From assembly GCA_019096065.1 (NCBI GenBank), contig JAGUCH010000004.1:1178001-1242000 (forward strand): DNA of 64,000 nt, read 5' to 3'. The notes beneath the pieces are model-generated. The model made no database searches, was not told the DNA's origin, and saw only the letters and a list, made by a program, of their open reading frames with translations. The stretch's first letter is position 1. Each line of letters opens with the position of its first letter. A program made the position numbers and the translations under genes. This document shows positions 10,740 through 23,200 of the stretch, piece by piece. Source of the DNA: Paracyclopina nana. Its lineage: Eukaryota; Arthropoda; Copepoda; Cyclopoida; Cyclopettidae.

Positions 10740-13664
10740 TTACTTCTTTTTGGGCCGGCCAGCAATGCCAAATACCAGGAGTCTCGCACCTGTCAGCTCG
10801 ATCCTTCCTCTGGTGCCAAGGTGCTTGAGGTGGACGGTCCACGTGCCCACTGGATTTTCTCCCCACGTTGCCAGGGAGAGGAGCGAGTGGTCCTTGAATC
10901 CTTCCCTGGAGATGTCATAGGGATTCTTGACCAGGAGATCAACGCTCGTCTTCGAAGGAGATGTGAGCCTCATTCCGACATCTCCTCTCTTGTGAGAAGC
11001 TGTCAGATTGATGGCTAAGTAAACATGCTCGAGAGTCCATATTTGACAAGCTACCAGGGAAATCTCGATGCTCCGCGCCTCTTCCTCTCCTGGACCGAGC
11101 CGAAGAATACCATTATCATAAGTTGCTCCACCACCCCTGCAACTCATTTGAGGCCCCACATTCTCCCACTCGAGAGCTGCGGCCACCAGAGCCTGGCCGT
11201 TCAAAAGGCCAAATCCGTAGGCGGGCGAAAAATGGCGTCTTGCTGCATTTTTTATCCAGCCTCCTTTATCGCCCATCTTGGTTGATGTGAGAGCAATCAA
11301 GTGCTGCACATCCCTCCAGGTCAACTTTGGGTTGGCCTGAATTACCAGCGCCAAAACTCCTCCAGCCACGGCCACGCTTGATGAGGTTCCAGAAAACTTT
11401 GTGCTGCACGAGTTGTTCACCGAGGTCGTTACCATGAAAGGATCCGGATAGCTGCCCGAGCTGAAGGCCGAGGCCATCACGGCCGCGCATGCCTCGCCAT
11501 AATAAGGCCGAGAGCCGGTTCGGCCGACTGCATTAATTGCAATGGTCTGCATCAGGTTCACCAACTCGTCGAGGGCGCATGTCTTTTGAGTGGCTCCCTC
11601 GTTGCCTCCGGGCACGGCGTAAATGTTGCCCAAGCCTCCGCGGCCTTCTTCCGCTCCGGACTCAATGGCAGCCTTGGAAGACTCGTTGAGGCCGTTGTAG
11701 CCCAAGCCGACGAAGCCATAGCCGAAAACGTAGATGTCGATCCGGTCACGAGCATAGGCAATTGCTTGAGATTCCATGTTGCCTCCGACCAGGCCGTCCT
11801 TGGACAAGACTCGGATATGGCCAAGGTTGACATCGTATGCTACTCCGACGGAGCATTTGGAGTTGTTGCCAACGGCTCCTATCAATCCAGCCATGCTGGT
11901 GCCATGTGAAACCAGCTCTGAGTTCACCCAAGGATTGCTGAAAAGAATTCCCCCTTTTTTGTGCAAATGGCGTATACAAAAGAGGATGAGAGAAAAATAA
12001 GAGTCTTGTGACGAGGAGATGTCATAACAAGAAATGCGCCTACTTTCCGAGCTAAGCACATAAGAGCTGCTCATCTGCTGTCATATTTCTAGAGAGAAGA
12101 AGCATATTTTCAGAATGTGCTTTTTCATACCTATTCAAATTGGTTGACAGGTTGCTATCAGCGCCCTCTAGGAGCTTTTTGATTGGCTTTTCTTAATTTT
12201 AAAAAAATTGAGGACTTTTGCATTCACAAGCTGTGGTGTCTCCACTAACGCCCTCTGTGCGCCCAAAATTATGCAAAAAATTATAAAATTATAAAATAAG
12301 AGATTTAACATTGCTTTTAAGTCTAATTGTATACAGTGATTTTTTGTAGACCTGGAAATTCTAACCAGAGCGCCATCTAGCATCTGTGAGCTTTTGGCTT
12401 TTACCACTGCAGCCAAAAATCATTTACGAATCTGCTTATTTGAATTAACAAAGAACATTTTCGCCAAAATGCCATATCAAAAAAATAGCAAAATTGTTTG
12501 CGTTGGCGAATATTTTGGCTGAATTGTCAAAAAATAGGGAAGAAAAATGTTTAACTTGGCGAACAATTTCGGCAAAAAAACATCAAAAGTAGCAAAAGTG
12601 TTAGCCGTGGCGAACAATTTTAGCAGAAAACATCAAAAAATAGCAAAAGTGGCGAATATTTTGGCTAAATAGTCGAAATTAGGGTAGAAAATGTTTGCCT
12701 TGGCGAACAATTTCGTCAAAAAATGTAAAAAAAACCATCAAAATTAGCAAGAGTATTTGGCCTTTTTGCTAACGTTTGGCGACTTTTTAATTAATGCAAT
12801 TAATGTAACTCCTTCCCTAACAGCAACGCCCTCTAGGAGCGTAAAACTTATCAATTGCATCTTCTACATCAAACCAAAACTGCAAATTGGGTTAGTCTCT
12901 TTGCAAAATAGGTTAAAAAGAGCAACTAAAATCACAGTTCTCTGTGTATACATGGAAAAACAAAACCATTATCAGAAAAGCAGTGTATAGTATAGTGGGG
13001 AAATATTAAATTTCCAACCGAGCAGCTTGCAGGGCCGGAGCCAGGCACCGCAAAACTTTCCAGAATATTAATGAAAGAGCGGGCGGGGGGGAAAGCAGAT
13101 GGTATTTTTGCGCGCACCGAAAAAAAATAGCCTGAATACTAAATAGCTGGCGTCTCTTTACGTGTCATTGTCGACAAAGTCGTAGCTGAGAGTGCGGTCA
13201 TAGTTTCTGAACAAGTCATCGTGGGTATGCTCAATGCCGGAATCGAGGTTGACAACATTGACACCCTTTCCAGTGAAGCCCATTTCCCACGCCTCGATGA
13301 TGTTCATTGAGGGCAGCAGCCTTCCAGAGTGGCCACAGCCATTTTTTATGTGCCAAGTTTTATTCCACCTAGTAAAAAAGGGAAGTTCCATGGCTCCTCA
13401 CTATAAAGGGAAATATACGACTTGGAATCACTTACAACGGGTCATTTATCAGACCACAAGATTTGTCAAGTTGGGCACCAAGGCTTTTTTCCACTTTTCC
13501 TTGCTTGGTAATTGCCTCGCGATTTCCTAAATAGAATTGTCCTTTTCCAACTTGCATACAATGTTGTGTGTATCTTTACCTTTTGCAGCGCATGTAACGC
13601 TCCAGCAATGAAGAAGGGCTGTAATTAGGAAGTAACTTAAGCCAAGTGTGAAAACGCTGTGCAT
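10740..13664 (-). CDS. Divergent secreted PC2/furin-like subtilase (4 exons, 526 aa)
   Basis: Exons: 13580-13664, 13436-13526, 13162-13368 and 10740-11937; introns of 53, 67 and 1224 bp; phases 1, 2, 2 agree. It starts with a signal peptide (MHSVFTLGLSYFLITALLHC). After only about 30 residues comes INDPLWNKTWHI, equivalent to the mature start of PC2 (NDPLFTKQWYL). S8 catalytic residues are present: D101 in VNLDSGIEH, H139 in SHGTSMAG, N240 in PGGNEGA (oxyanion) and S313 in FSGTSSS. A P-domain follows (YGFGLLNGQALV, RRGDVG-like KRGDVGMRLTSP, WGENPVGTW), and the protein stops just after it with no Cys-rich or membrane tail. Missing: an inhibitory propeptide with a dibasic cleavage site, and the SASWGPxDDG segment that holds a furin S1 aspartate. 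An in-frame upstream ATG at 13790 would bury the signal peptide, so 13664 is preferred. Confidence 0.85.
12455..12785. repeat. Intronic tandem repeat of GGCGAA(C/T)A...AGCAAAAGT type
   Basis: Lies in the third intron of the subtilase gene. Words such as TTGGCGAACAATTT (12560, 12610, 12700), GGCGAATATTTTGGCT (12506, 12650) and CATCAAAA..TAGCAAAAGT recur, giving roughly two diverged higher-order units of about 145 bp. CTCF-like GCGCCCTCTAGGAGC words flank it at 12161 and 12826 in the same orientation. Confidence 0.7.
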
Positions 13665-13808
13665 TTTGCTCAAATTGCAAGGATTGACTGCTGCTGAGTT
13701 AATTTTAACACTAGCTGCTTTGGCGACTTTTTTCCCATCTTCAAAATTGCACGGTTTTCCCCCCGCTGCTCTCCCGGATTTTTTCCTCATAAATCACAAC
13801 CTAAGCCA

Positions 13809-13814
13809 TTTATA
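13809..13814 (-). promoter_or_regulatory. Possible TATA box of the subtilase gene
   Basis: CATATAAATGG on the minus strand, about 145 bp upstream of the ATG at 13664. It would place the start of transcription near 13780. Position fits, but the motif is common in AT-rich DNA. Confidence 0.3.
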
Positions 13815-16800
13815 TGTAGGTGGTATCCTTCATGCATGTGAATTGTTTCCCATTTGCACATACTATAGATATTCCATCTTCTGAGCCGTTTTGCAAACAA
13901 TGCGCTCTCATTACTCGCAAGCTAGCTAGCTACAAAGTATTATACAATCTTTGTGCTTGCAGAAAAGGGCAATCTCGCGTTCGCTTTGCCATATATTGGA
14001 AACTTCTTTTTTTCCTCGTATACATACTTTAGTAGCAGTAGAAGTGGCACTAGTCCGCCATACATACATGGGATGGAGGAGAAGGTTCCTAAATGGTCAA
14101 TTTACCCGGATTTGAGAGAATGCCCAAGCTTCCACAGTGTATACCATGGCAGCTAGTGCTGGTATATACGTATTAAATTGTATCTCCACATTCCGCAGCT
14201 ACATAGCTAGTAGTTTATATGGCTACGATGCAAAAAGAAATGTGGATAGGAGGCTTTTAGGATTTATGCGGGCACAAACTGAATGCAACTCTTACAAGTC
14301 AAAGCGGTGTACTTACTACGTTTGCTAAGCGTACTGAGTGTGCTTCGTTTACTAAATGTGTTGGTATGCCACTTATGCTATCAGTTTACCACGGATGCAA
14401 TAAGTATACCACGTATATTACAACTTTTCCATGTATACCAAAAATATACCACGTACCTAAACCATAATTAGCCACAATTAGACACAATGCTACTTATGCC
14501 ACGAATACCACAAATATAAAACGTAAACGACTATAATGTTATAATGTCCTATATGGGGAGCAAAAGACAAACAAAATGCAATAGATGGTGCTGAATTTTT
14601 GGTGCTTTGGCGTGCGTGTAAGCGTGCGTAGGAATTGCGGAAAAATAGCGCTTCTGACAAAAAAGTAAACAAAACCTTTTTTGTAGTTGTAGGGAACAAA
14701 ATGGCAAAAAATTGCTCGTTTTGAGCTTGAAACTGTACAATTGATTCAAGGAACAGAATGGTACCATTTTGAGTAAGATACGTAAAAGTCAAGCAATTGT
14801 GGATCATGAGTCGCATCATATCCAGACCTGAGCATGATGGATCGACTCAGAAAAAGTAGCCTTACTTTTTGCAGCTCAGCTCTGTGTGAGTTCAAAACAA
14901 ACAAGTTAGTGTGGATTCAATAAAAATAGCCAGTTTTTTGACAAATAAGCCATATTACTTGCAATGAATTGAGTAAAAAGTATTTTTTGGTTACGATGAT
15001 AGCCATGCTACATTTATTGTACTGGCATGGAAAAAGCTAAGAAAATTGGAAAAAGCAAGCCCAAAAGTAGTAAACTGTCCCTATTTCTTATAAATACTCC
15101 TCAAAAGCTTGGAAATATCTTTGGATCTAAAGTTTTAAAAATTGGTGCCTGTAGCATAGCAAATCTTTTAAACTACAAGTAGTTTAGAGAGTCATAAGAT
15201 ATTGCACCTCTGATCAGAGAAACAGCCAATTTTAATTGTGAGCCCACCTGGACCAGGCAGTTCTCAGCCCTCCATGGCTTCAACAAAAATCAGGTTGTAG
15301 GAATATTTCTTTCTTAGTTTCGCCCTATACCAAAAGTACCTTAATTCAGTCTAGATGTCAAACTAAAACTACATCATGTACATGTACCATAATAAGTACA
15401 TGTAAGTATGCCTTGTATACCATAAGAATACCATATACGGGTATACTATAAGTGTACCACATATTCCTAAAGTGTACCACATGTACCACAGATATACAAC
15501 TACATATATGTACCCATCAACCATAAGTACATTATAAGTGTACCACGTATACCATTATCATACCACAAGCATAAAACATATACCTTAACTTTACCGCAGC
15601 TGCTTTAATTTCACCACGCATGAATGCTGTATACCACGGACCGTATACCACATATACCATTAGTATACCACAAATGCCATAAGTATAGCATGAATACCAT
15701 AAGTATACCACGAATGCCATGATGGTTGTACCATACCATAAGTGCACAGCGTGTACGAGCTTAACTTTAAGCATATGCTTAATTGTTGAGGTGGAGATGG
15801 TATTTCAAAAGAAGTACGAGTCGATTATTCATGAAGGATTCTTCTTCTTGTTCGATGCCACTGATGAAAACTCGCACACAGCATCCTCCATTTGGCTAAG
15901 GTCCAAAAAAGAAGGAGGCCAACTGCTTTATGGATCCTTTCCTTTTTTTCTTAGAAAATAGTAAGAAGTGTGCATGCTCAGGAGTAGCAGTAGTAGTAGT
16001 AGTATTGTGTGTATTTCATGACACTTTTTTTTCATCAACGCGTTTTTTGTGCTACAGTAGCAAACATTCCTCTACTAGCGCAAATAGCAGTGGTATATCA
16101 TCATCATTGACAATGTCTAGCACATAGTAGTAAGCATGATAATCACTTCAGTTTTCAAATGATAACGTGTGGTGACAAAAATCATAAAAAAGGACACTGC
16201 TTCTTCTTCTTCTTCGCATTTTGAGATCTCATATATTGACTAAAGTCTCTAGCATCATCGTGAAGGGATTCTATATGTAATAGTGTGCGCACCCTAATAC
16301 ATTATGAGTAATAAAACACTTGACCTATAGGCGTGAATCATCATCATTGCATAATAATCATCATCATCATTCTTTGTTCATTTGGCACTGTGTATATTTT
16401 TGTAGTATGTAGCAGCTCGCGCAACTGCATCCATGGATCCTTATATACATACAGTAGCTATATGTGTATGAAGAATAATGGATGCGATGGTGGCTTATAT
16501 TAGTATTCCTGTCCAAGATCGCCAAACGTATCCAGGATACGAATGGTGTGAGTGCTGCTATTAAGCCCACATCATTTTCCCCTTTGTCATCGACGTGGAC
16601 AGAATCCTCGTTGTTCGATTGCTGCACACATGATCCTATAGCAATTTATCCTCATGTACTAGTATATATATCAAAATAAAAAGCACTTTTGATTCTTCGC
16701 AGTCATCCAGGGCATTTTCTTATGCATATAGCAGGCAAAAAAGTGTATACATTTTTGGAGGGGGGAAAAGGAATTAGTTTGGGAGGGAGGGGAAAATTAG

Positions 16801-17271
16801 CATTATTCCCTTATGATAAATATGACTTAGCACCATGATTCAGAATTATTTTTCCAGCTCTATGTTGATGATGTTGTCGTCTTTGTTGAGATTGAGGCGA
16901 AATTTGCTGCTGCTGCTGCGGGCTGGTTTTTTGCACACACAGCCAGCGCTGCGCAGGATTATTATTAATACTTCTCGGTTTTTGCTCCTCTCTCAACTCA
17001 GAAGATGTTTTTTCAACGCAAAAATGAATGGCTTCTACACACTCAACAGCAGCAACAATAATCATAATAACGATGTACAAATGGAAGTGTTGTAGTATGG
17101 TGGCAAGAAATCAATGCATAATGAGGAAGTTACACAGGAGGTCATCATCACATGTTCACAAATTGACGCATATCCCTATATATCGTGAATGCCTAAGCCT
17201 AGCTCTAGACTAGCTATATATATAATCATGTGTAATACTGTATTGGTGTAGCAGTAGTAGTCATGCACTGT
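13815..17271. other. Intergenic, no gene seen
   Basis: About 3.4 kb between the subtilase promoter and the 3' end of the 1169-aa protein gene. It contains the TACCA-rich low-complexity stretches listed separately, (TTC)n near 16202, (ATC)n near 16339-16370 and CTG/CAG-rich words near 16905. No reading frame here shows protein-like composition or splice support. Confidence 0.6.
14330..15745. repeat. Low-complexity TACCA(C/T)(A/G)TA-rich DNA
   Basis: Degenerate repeats of TACCACGTATACCA-like words are dense at 14360-14520 and again at 15380-15740, separated by ordinary sequence with a possible remnant of the same. The unit drifts (TACCACAAA, TACCATAAG, TACCACGAA) and looks like an old pyrimidine/purine-alternating microsatellite. 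Confidence 0.75.
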
Positions 17272-20200
17272 TCAGAGGCAGCCGTTCCCCCAGCATCCGC
17301 ACCAGGGCAGGTCACGCGTTAAGGCCAAGTCTTTGGCAGCCTTGTCAGCCTTCGAGGACTTGGAGCTTGACGACCGCGAGCGTGAGCTGCGGTCCTTTGT
17401 GGAGTCGCCGTCCTCGAGGCCGGACTCGGTCACCGACTCCAACTTCTTCTTTTTCGACTTGGCAGATTTGCTTTTGCGCTTGCTCTCCTTCTCGTTGTTC
17501 GCGTGGTGCTCCTGCTTGTCAAAGTGACCCGGTGGGCCCGAGCCCGGGGGCGGCGGGCTGACGATGTCATCCCCCGGCACGCTGCCCTTGCGCAGGATGC
17601 CGTTGACGGTCCTGTTGGTGACGGTGGCCACTTTGCTGGCTGAGGGCGGCGGAGGCATCGTGGAAGAGGAGGAGTGGGAAGTGGTCGTGGTGGTTTTCAG
17701 CAGAGAGCTGTTGTTGGGCTCCTCGAAGACCACCGAGGACCTCGGATTGTTCTTCCCGTTGCAGCCTTTGTCGTTCTTGTTGTTGTTCGAGCCGATGGAG
17801 TTGCTCGAGTCGGTCTTACTCATGTTGTTGCGCTGGTTGAACTTGCGGCCCAGCGTGTTGGCCTTGTAGTCGTCGTTTTCGCTCCGCTCGCCGCGGATCC
17901 GACTGAGGAGGTTGGACATGCCCGTCCCGGAGGTGGTGGTGATGCCACGCCCGCTGTTGGACGTGGTCGAGCTCCCGCCCGTCGATCCGGGACCTTTGTA
18001 CGGCGGAGGACTCAGCGAAGGGATGTCATTGATGGGGTCTCCTGGGACGTAGGTCCGGGACTCGTCCACCTCGTCCACACCCTCGTGGGTGTCCAGGAGC
18101 TTGGGCGGAGACCTCAGCGTGATCCGGCTCCGGAATGACTTGGCGATTTTGGGCGAGCTAGCCATGCTCCCCGTCTCGCTGTTCTCTGCGATGCCGGTGA
18201 GCAGTAGGTCCGTTGCCCTGCCCGCGGGCGACATCATCGTTGTCAGTTGCGGGGGCAAGACCGACGACCCCGTCGGGGAGTTGAGTGTGCCGTTGCAGTG
18301 TCCCGGCTTGGCCCGAAAGTTGAGCCCCGAAACGGAGGAAGAAGCTGTTGTCGTCATCATCATCGCGGATGAGGAGGAAGTGGTAGCGGCGGCTGCAGAA
18401 GCCATCACCAGCGAGCTGTTGGCGAAGGAGGCTGTCGTTTGTGAGTTGTAGGACTGGTGCTCACCCCCAAGCAACGAAGGGTGAATTGAAGAAGAGCCCT
18501 CCGGGCCCGGCGGCCTTCGCTCCTTCTCCTGGGACTGCAGCGTATATGGAGGACATACTTCTTCGTTGTTCAGCACCCGGATGAGGATTTTGCATCCGCC
18601 GACGGTGACAAAGTCCGGCACCTGGGTGTGGGCTCGCGGCTTGAGCCGCACGTAGCGTTCGCCTGTGTCGACGCCCTTGTAGAACCTCCGCTCGACCTCG
18701 CCGATGGCGATGCCGAACGTGGACACGAGCATGGTGATGGTGGAGTCGGTGATGTAGTGCGGCACTCCGGTGAGGCAAATGACGACGGAGTCATGCGTGA
18801 TGTCGACCACCTTGACGGGCACACCGCGCACGTAGAACCCGTACGTGCTCAGGTAGTTGAGGCTGTCCTTGCGGCTGAGGCAGATGTACACGTTGGAGCT
18901 CACGAGGCGGACGCCCTGGAGCTCGCACAGCTTGTCATCGAACTGCTTCTCCAGCTCGTCAATGATCTCCGGAACCGTCACGTCCGCCAGGATCGGGTAG
19001 TCCTTTGTGCTGAACATGACAGTGTTGGGCTCCAGCGAGTTGAGTCTGACAATGTGGCTGCGATACGAAGTGGAAGAGTTGTTGAGGGTGTTGTTGTTGT
19101 TGCTGTTAGTGGTGAGGCTGCTCGGAGGCTGCCGGAGTCCTCCTCCGGCGCCAGCCTTTTTGGCATTGGCTAGTATGGGTCGTTCACCGGTGGTGGTTAG
19201 TCCGCTTCGCACTGAGGCCGTTGAGGCCGCTGCTGCCATCGCGGAGTCGTCCTCTAGTGGGAGGAGGTCTTCTTCCCGGATGACGTCCTCTCCGGAAGCG
19301 GAGTTGATGTAGACATACGAGTTCTTCTCATAAGTCACGGATTGCTCAGGCTCGTTGGCGGAGGAGGTGTTACAACCGTACTGGCGGACAACCTGCGTTT
19401 TGCTGCCGTCCTTGTTCGTGCGGATCTGCAAAGTAATGCACACATGTCATGAAGGCCATCCTTTCATCGCCCCACACAAAGCCTTTTAAAACTATGTATC
19501 GACTACCTTCATATACTACATACTGTACAAGATGGGGTGACTCTGAAGTCAATCTTAATTAGGGCTAAACTAAATGATTGGTTTAGACACGACCAAACTA
19601 TTTCCGCCGTTTGCCTGCCGAAAATGCCAAAATACTAAAGTGGTCAGGAAATCCACGTCTGGTGTTTCCTGCTACCGTGGCGCCATCTTAGAAGTGAAAA
19701 AACGCCCAAACTAATTAAGATTCAGTGCCTGACCAGCTTATATATCATATCCTGATTCAAAGCTGAAAGGTTTTGCAACGGTTCCTATACTAAATGCTAA
19801 AAAGGCAATCATGATGCCAAGCCCATGCAACATCGGAGCTGAAGCTCCATACAGTATATACAAGATTGCAGTGGAGCTTAGCTTCGTTAAGCCCAATGCT
19901 GCTCACTTCGATTTCCTCTTATATAGAGTAAACTGAATCAAAGTTTTTTGCATCACCCCTATACTCTACTATGCCTTCAGCATATAGCCATAGTGGCATA
20001 ACTATGGCAGCGAGGAGGTTTAGGACCAAGAAGTAGTCTGCTTTCCTTTTTGCTTTCCTGCGCTCACTTACCTTCTCTGTGAGGGTGACGCTTCGCCGTC
20101 TTAGAGTGGAGAAGCCCGAAGAGCAATCCGTTTCAGTGGGCGAACTAGGACAGGAATGTGCCTCCAGCCTCCCTGATCCGGCCTTTTGAGGCTGAATGAG

Positions 20201-23200
20201 TTGAGCCTCGTCGACAGGCTGCTGCTGGTCTTTGTCCTCGTGGCGAGGATCATAGTCCAAGTAGGAGGCTTCGCAGCCGATGACCGAGGACGATGACCGG
20301 TAGGAAGGCTGCTTCCTCGTATCACAATGCTTGCTTGCTGAATCACAGCCACTGCTACCTAGGGGAATGATGTTCTTGGAGCCAGCCTGCAACAAAAAGG
20401 AAAAATACCTTATACTTGACGGAATAAGGTGTGGCCCCGTTTCATGCTGCGCATACTAATCAGGCATCGAAATATGAGCTGGTACACATTACAACGTCCT
20501 AAGTGTGTGACAATGTGCTCCTCGATCTCGGCATCGAGGGGGGTTGCCTTTTTCGCGTGTGCGTGATCTGCCATGATTGAATCAATGTGTGGCCTTGGCG
20601 CGAAAGCCATATAAAAGTCGACAACTACCTACGCCAATAATAATGGTACCAGCACATAAAAACCACATTGAAGCCGCACAATGGGGCATGTGAGCCTAAG
20701 GGTTCATCCTGGACGAATTCTGCAAGGCTTCTCCGGATTGATGGCGAGATGCCACGGGGCGTTAGCATATCATGATAAATCAGCGCTCCTTTTTGGCAAC
20801 AACAGCTCATTGTCATACACACACAAGGAGATATCATGAGAGAAATGCGCAGCCGAGCGCTACATTACGAATTTTCTCTCGGCCTTTGTTGTCATCATAT
20901 ATCAGTCAATGAATAATGGCATGAATCGTGAATCTTACCAAGTCTGAGCAGAGGGAGAGGTCACCGCGCTGAGCCACGGCACGGAGGCTGCTCGCCTCGT
21001 CGTGACTGGCCATTGTCGTGTCCAACTGGAAACTTTGCACAATTTCCAGGAGTTGATCGAGGTTGAAATGCGTGACGGGCTCTCCGGCCGCGACGGTGAG
21101 GAGGTCGGCCTGCTGCGCACTGCTCAAGGGCGAGGTCTGCGGCTGCTGATGGAGAGAAGGGGGCGGGGAGGGCAGGTCATCCCTCTTCACCGACCCCGCC
21201 CTCGAGGAGCTGGCCGACTCGAGGGGCACAGAGACGATCCCGCCTCCAGGCAGGGCCATCTGAATCCAGGGGAACGAAGGGTTGCAGCTGCTCCGGATTG
21301 CAGTGGATTGACTCTCTTCGCCGTTGTCAGAACTCAGCACACTCTCGTCCACCTGCAAAGCATTCAGCATGATTTTATTTTTGGTCATTAAGTAGGACGA
21401 AAAATGCAAAAAAGGGGGGAAAATACCAGAAGTGGATTTTTTTGCTACACAGGATTTTTGGCATTTTTGGCTAGATTCTGGCGAAAATAGGTTGGTTTTG
21501 AAATTGCGGCTCCATCTGGCGGATTTCTTCCGAATTTGTTGTAATCTTTTATTTTTATTATCCCCAGCTCGGTTTGTACTTTTTTATACACTGTGATACG
21601 ACTTCTGAGCGTTTCAATATAGTTATTTATTTCGAGCTGGGGCACGTAAAGTAGGGTCATTAAATAGCTGAGCGAGGATTTTAAAATGGGAAAACTCGAG
21701 TACAGCTTTACTAGCCCGAGCCTGCGAGGGCTGTAATTGTACGAGTGTGCTTGGAATTTGTCAAGATCCTAGAAAATGAGGGACATAAAATTACTTTATG
21801 TCCCGCCAACATTGAACACGGGGCCATAAAATAATTTTACATCCCCGCAAATGCATTTAAATGCTTAGACAGAGCCGTCACATAAAAAATCTGAGTCGGT
21901 TTGGTGACCTGAATTGTAGCCGCGAGGAAATCAGAAAATATAGGGAATGGGTTGAACAATCGAATTCTTGGCTCAGATAAGACAGGAAATAAAGCAGCAG
22001 TAGCTGGTGGAACGTGTATGGTGCATGGTGGCAGCTTAACCACGTTCCAGGGCTGCTATACTGCAACAATTGCGTTCCTAAAGTAGAAGTAGTAGAGAAG
22101 TAACAAGCTTTCCCCTTCTTCCCTGCTGCTGCTCGATCCCATTCCTCAAAATCTGTAGTAGCATACATTATTTTCACTTGGAGCTTACACTCTCTGTATG
22201 CCTATTGTGGCAGCTCAAGAACAACACTTCAAAAGTGTCAGACAACTTCAACATAAAGGTAGAAGCCTGCTGCAAAAAGTAATATTATCGAAAAGTTGAC
22301 ATTTTCAAGTGACAGCTTTGTAAATTCTTTGGCTTTTGCAATAATGCGTATGACTTTTGTATCAAGTTATTTCAGCTCAGTAGTAGAAGTCGTAGCACAT
22401 CTAAAGAAAGCGGAATTCACGGAAATGGAAAGCAATCATAAAATCAATATCGGAAGTTGGAACCATAGACCCTTGGAGGTCGTGATTTCGAGGCTGCTGC
22501 TACTAGTAACCCAAGAAGTAATGCTACACTATTTGAGTTTCCTTCCCCTTGAATAGACCATCATCTACTTTTTGTTTTAAAAAACCTAGCCCTAATTTCC
22601 TGCCTCCACTTCCTGCATCTGCTCTCCGTTTCTCCAGCTCTAGTTCAGTTTTTTTTTCAGTGTAGAAGTAAGGCTCTTAAAAAGCTCAAGAAGTTTGTTG
22701 ATGCTGGTACCCATGGGTTGAGTTCAAGGTACGAAACTCTAGAACGAAGAAGGCAATTAACAATTTAGGATCCCTCACAAAAGAGCAGCAAAAGGTATTG
22801 AAACTTTGCGTTATTTTAGCCGTCGTGACTTTCTCTTCTTCAACTCGCAGCAGAGCAAGAGAGAACCTTAGGGACTTTATTCTGTAGTGTACACGACGGA
22901 AAAGTTAGCAAAGTCAAAATCAATTATTCTCTTTCCACTCTCAAAGTTGGCGAGGGAACAAAAGCAATCCTGCTTCGAGGAGGAATCATTTGATGCATCA
23001 TCGGCATGATTATTATTCACTAAGGGCTGCTCATTATTATTATTATTATTTTGGTGATCATGGCGCGATATCAGCGCATTAATGCGTGAAGCAGCAAAGA
23101 AAGATTCTCTGTGTAAACACACCAACGTTGTATTCTTCACCTTCTTCATGCATGGTAATACTAATCATGTATCGATTAATGCTTCGCATGCTCAAGGTCC

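Noticed and set aside
11938-12074. Upstream extension of the protease last exon as a 444-aa single-exon protein
   Set aside because: The 46 codons before 11937 are intron sequence. A TTTTCAG acceptor at 11938-11940 joins in phase to the exon encoding the catalytic Asp.
17333-19312. Long plus-strand and alternate-frame reading frames over the 1169-aa gene
   Set aside because: They are antisense or shifted shadows in GC-rich low-complexity coding sequence; the minus frame has splice and domain support.
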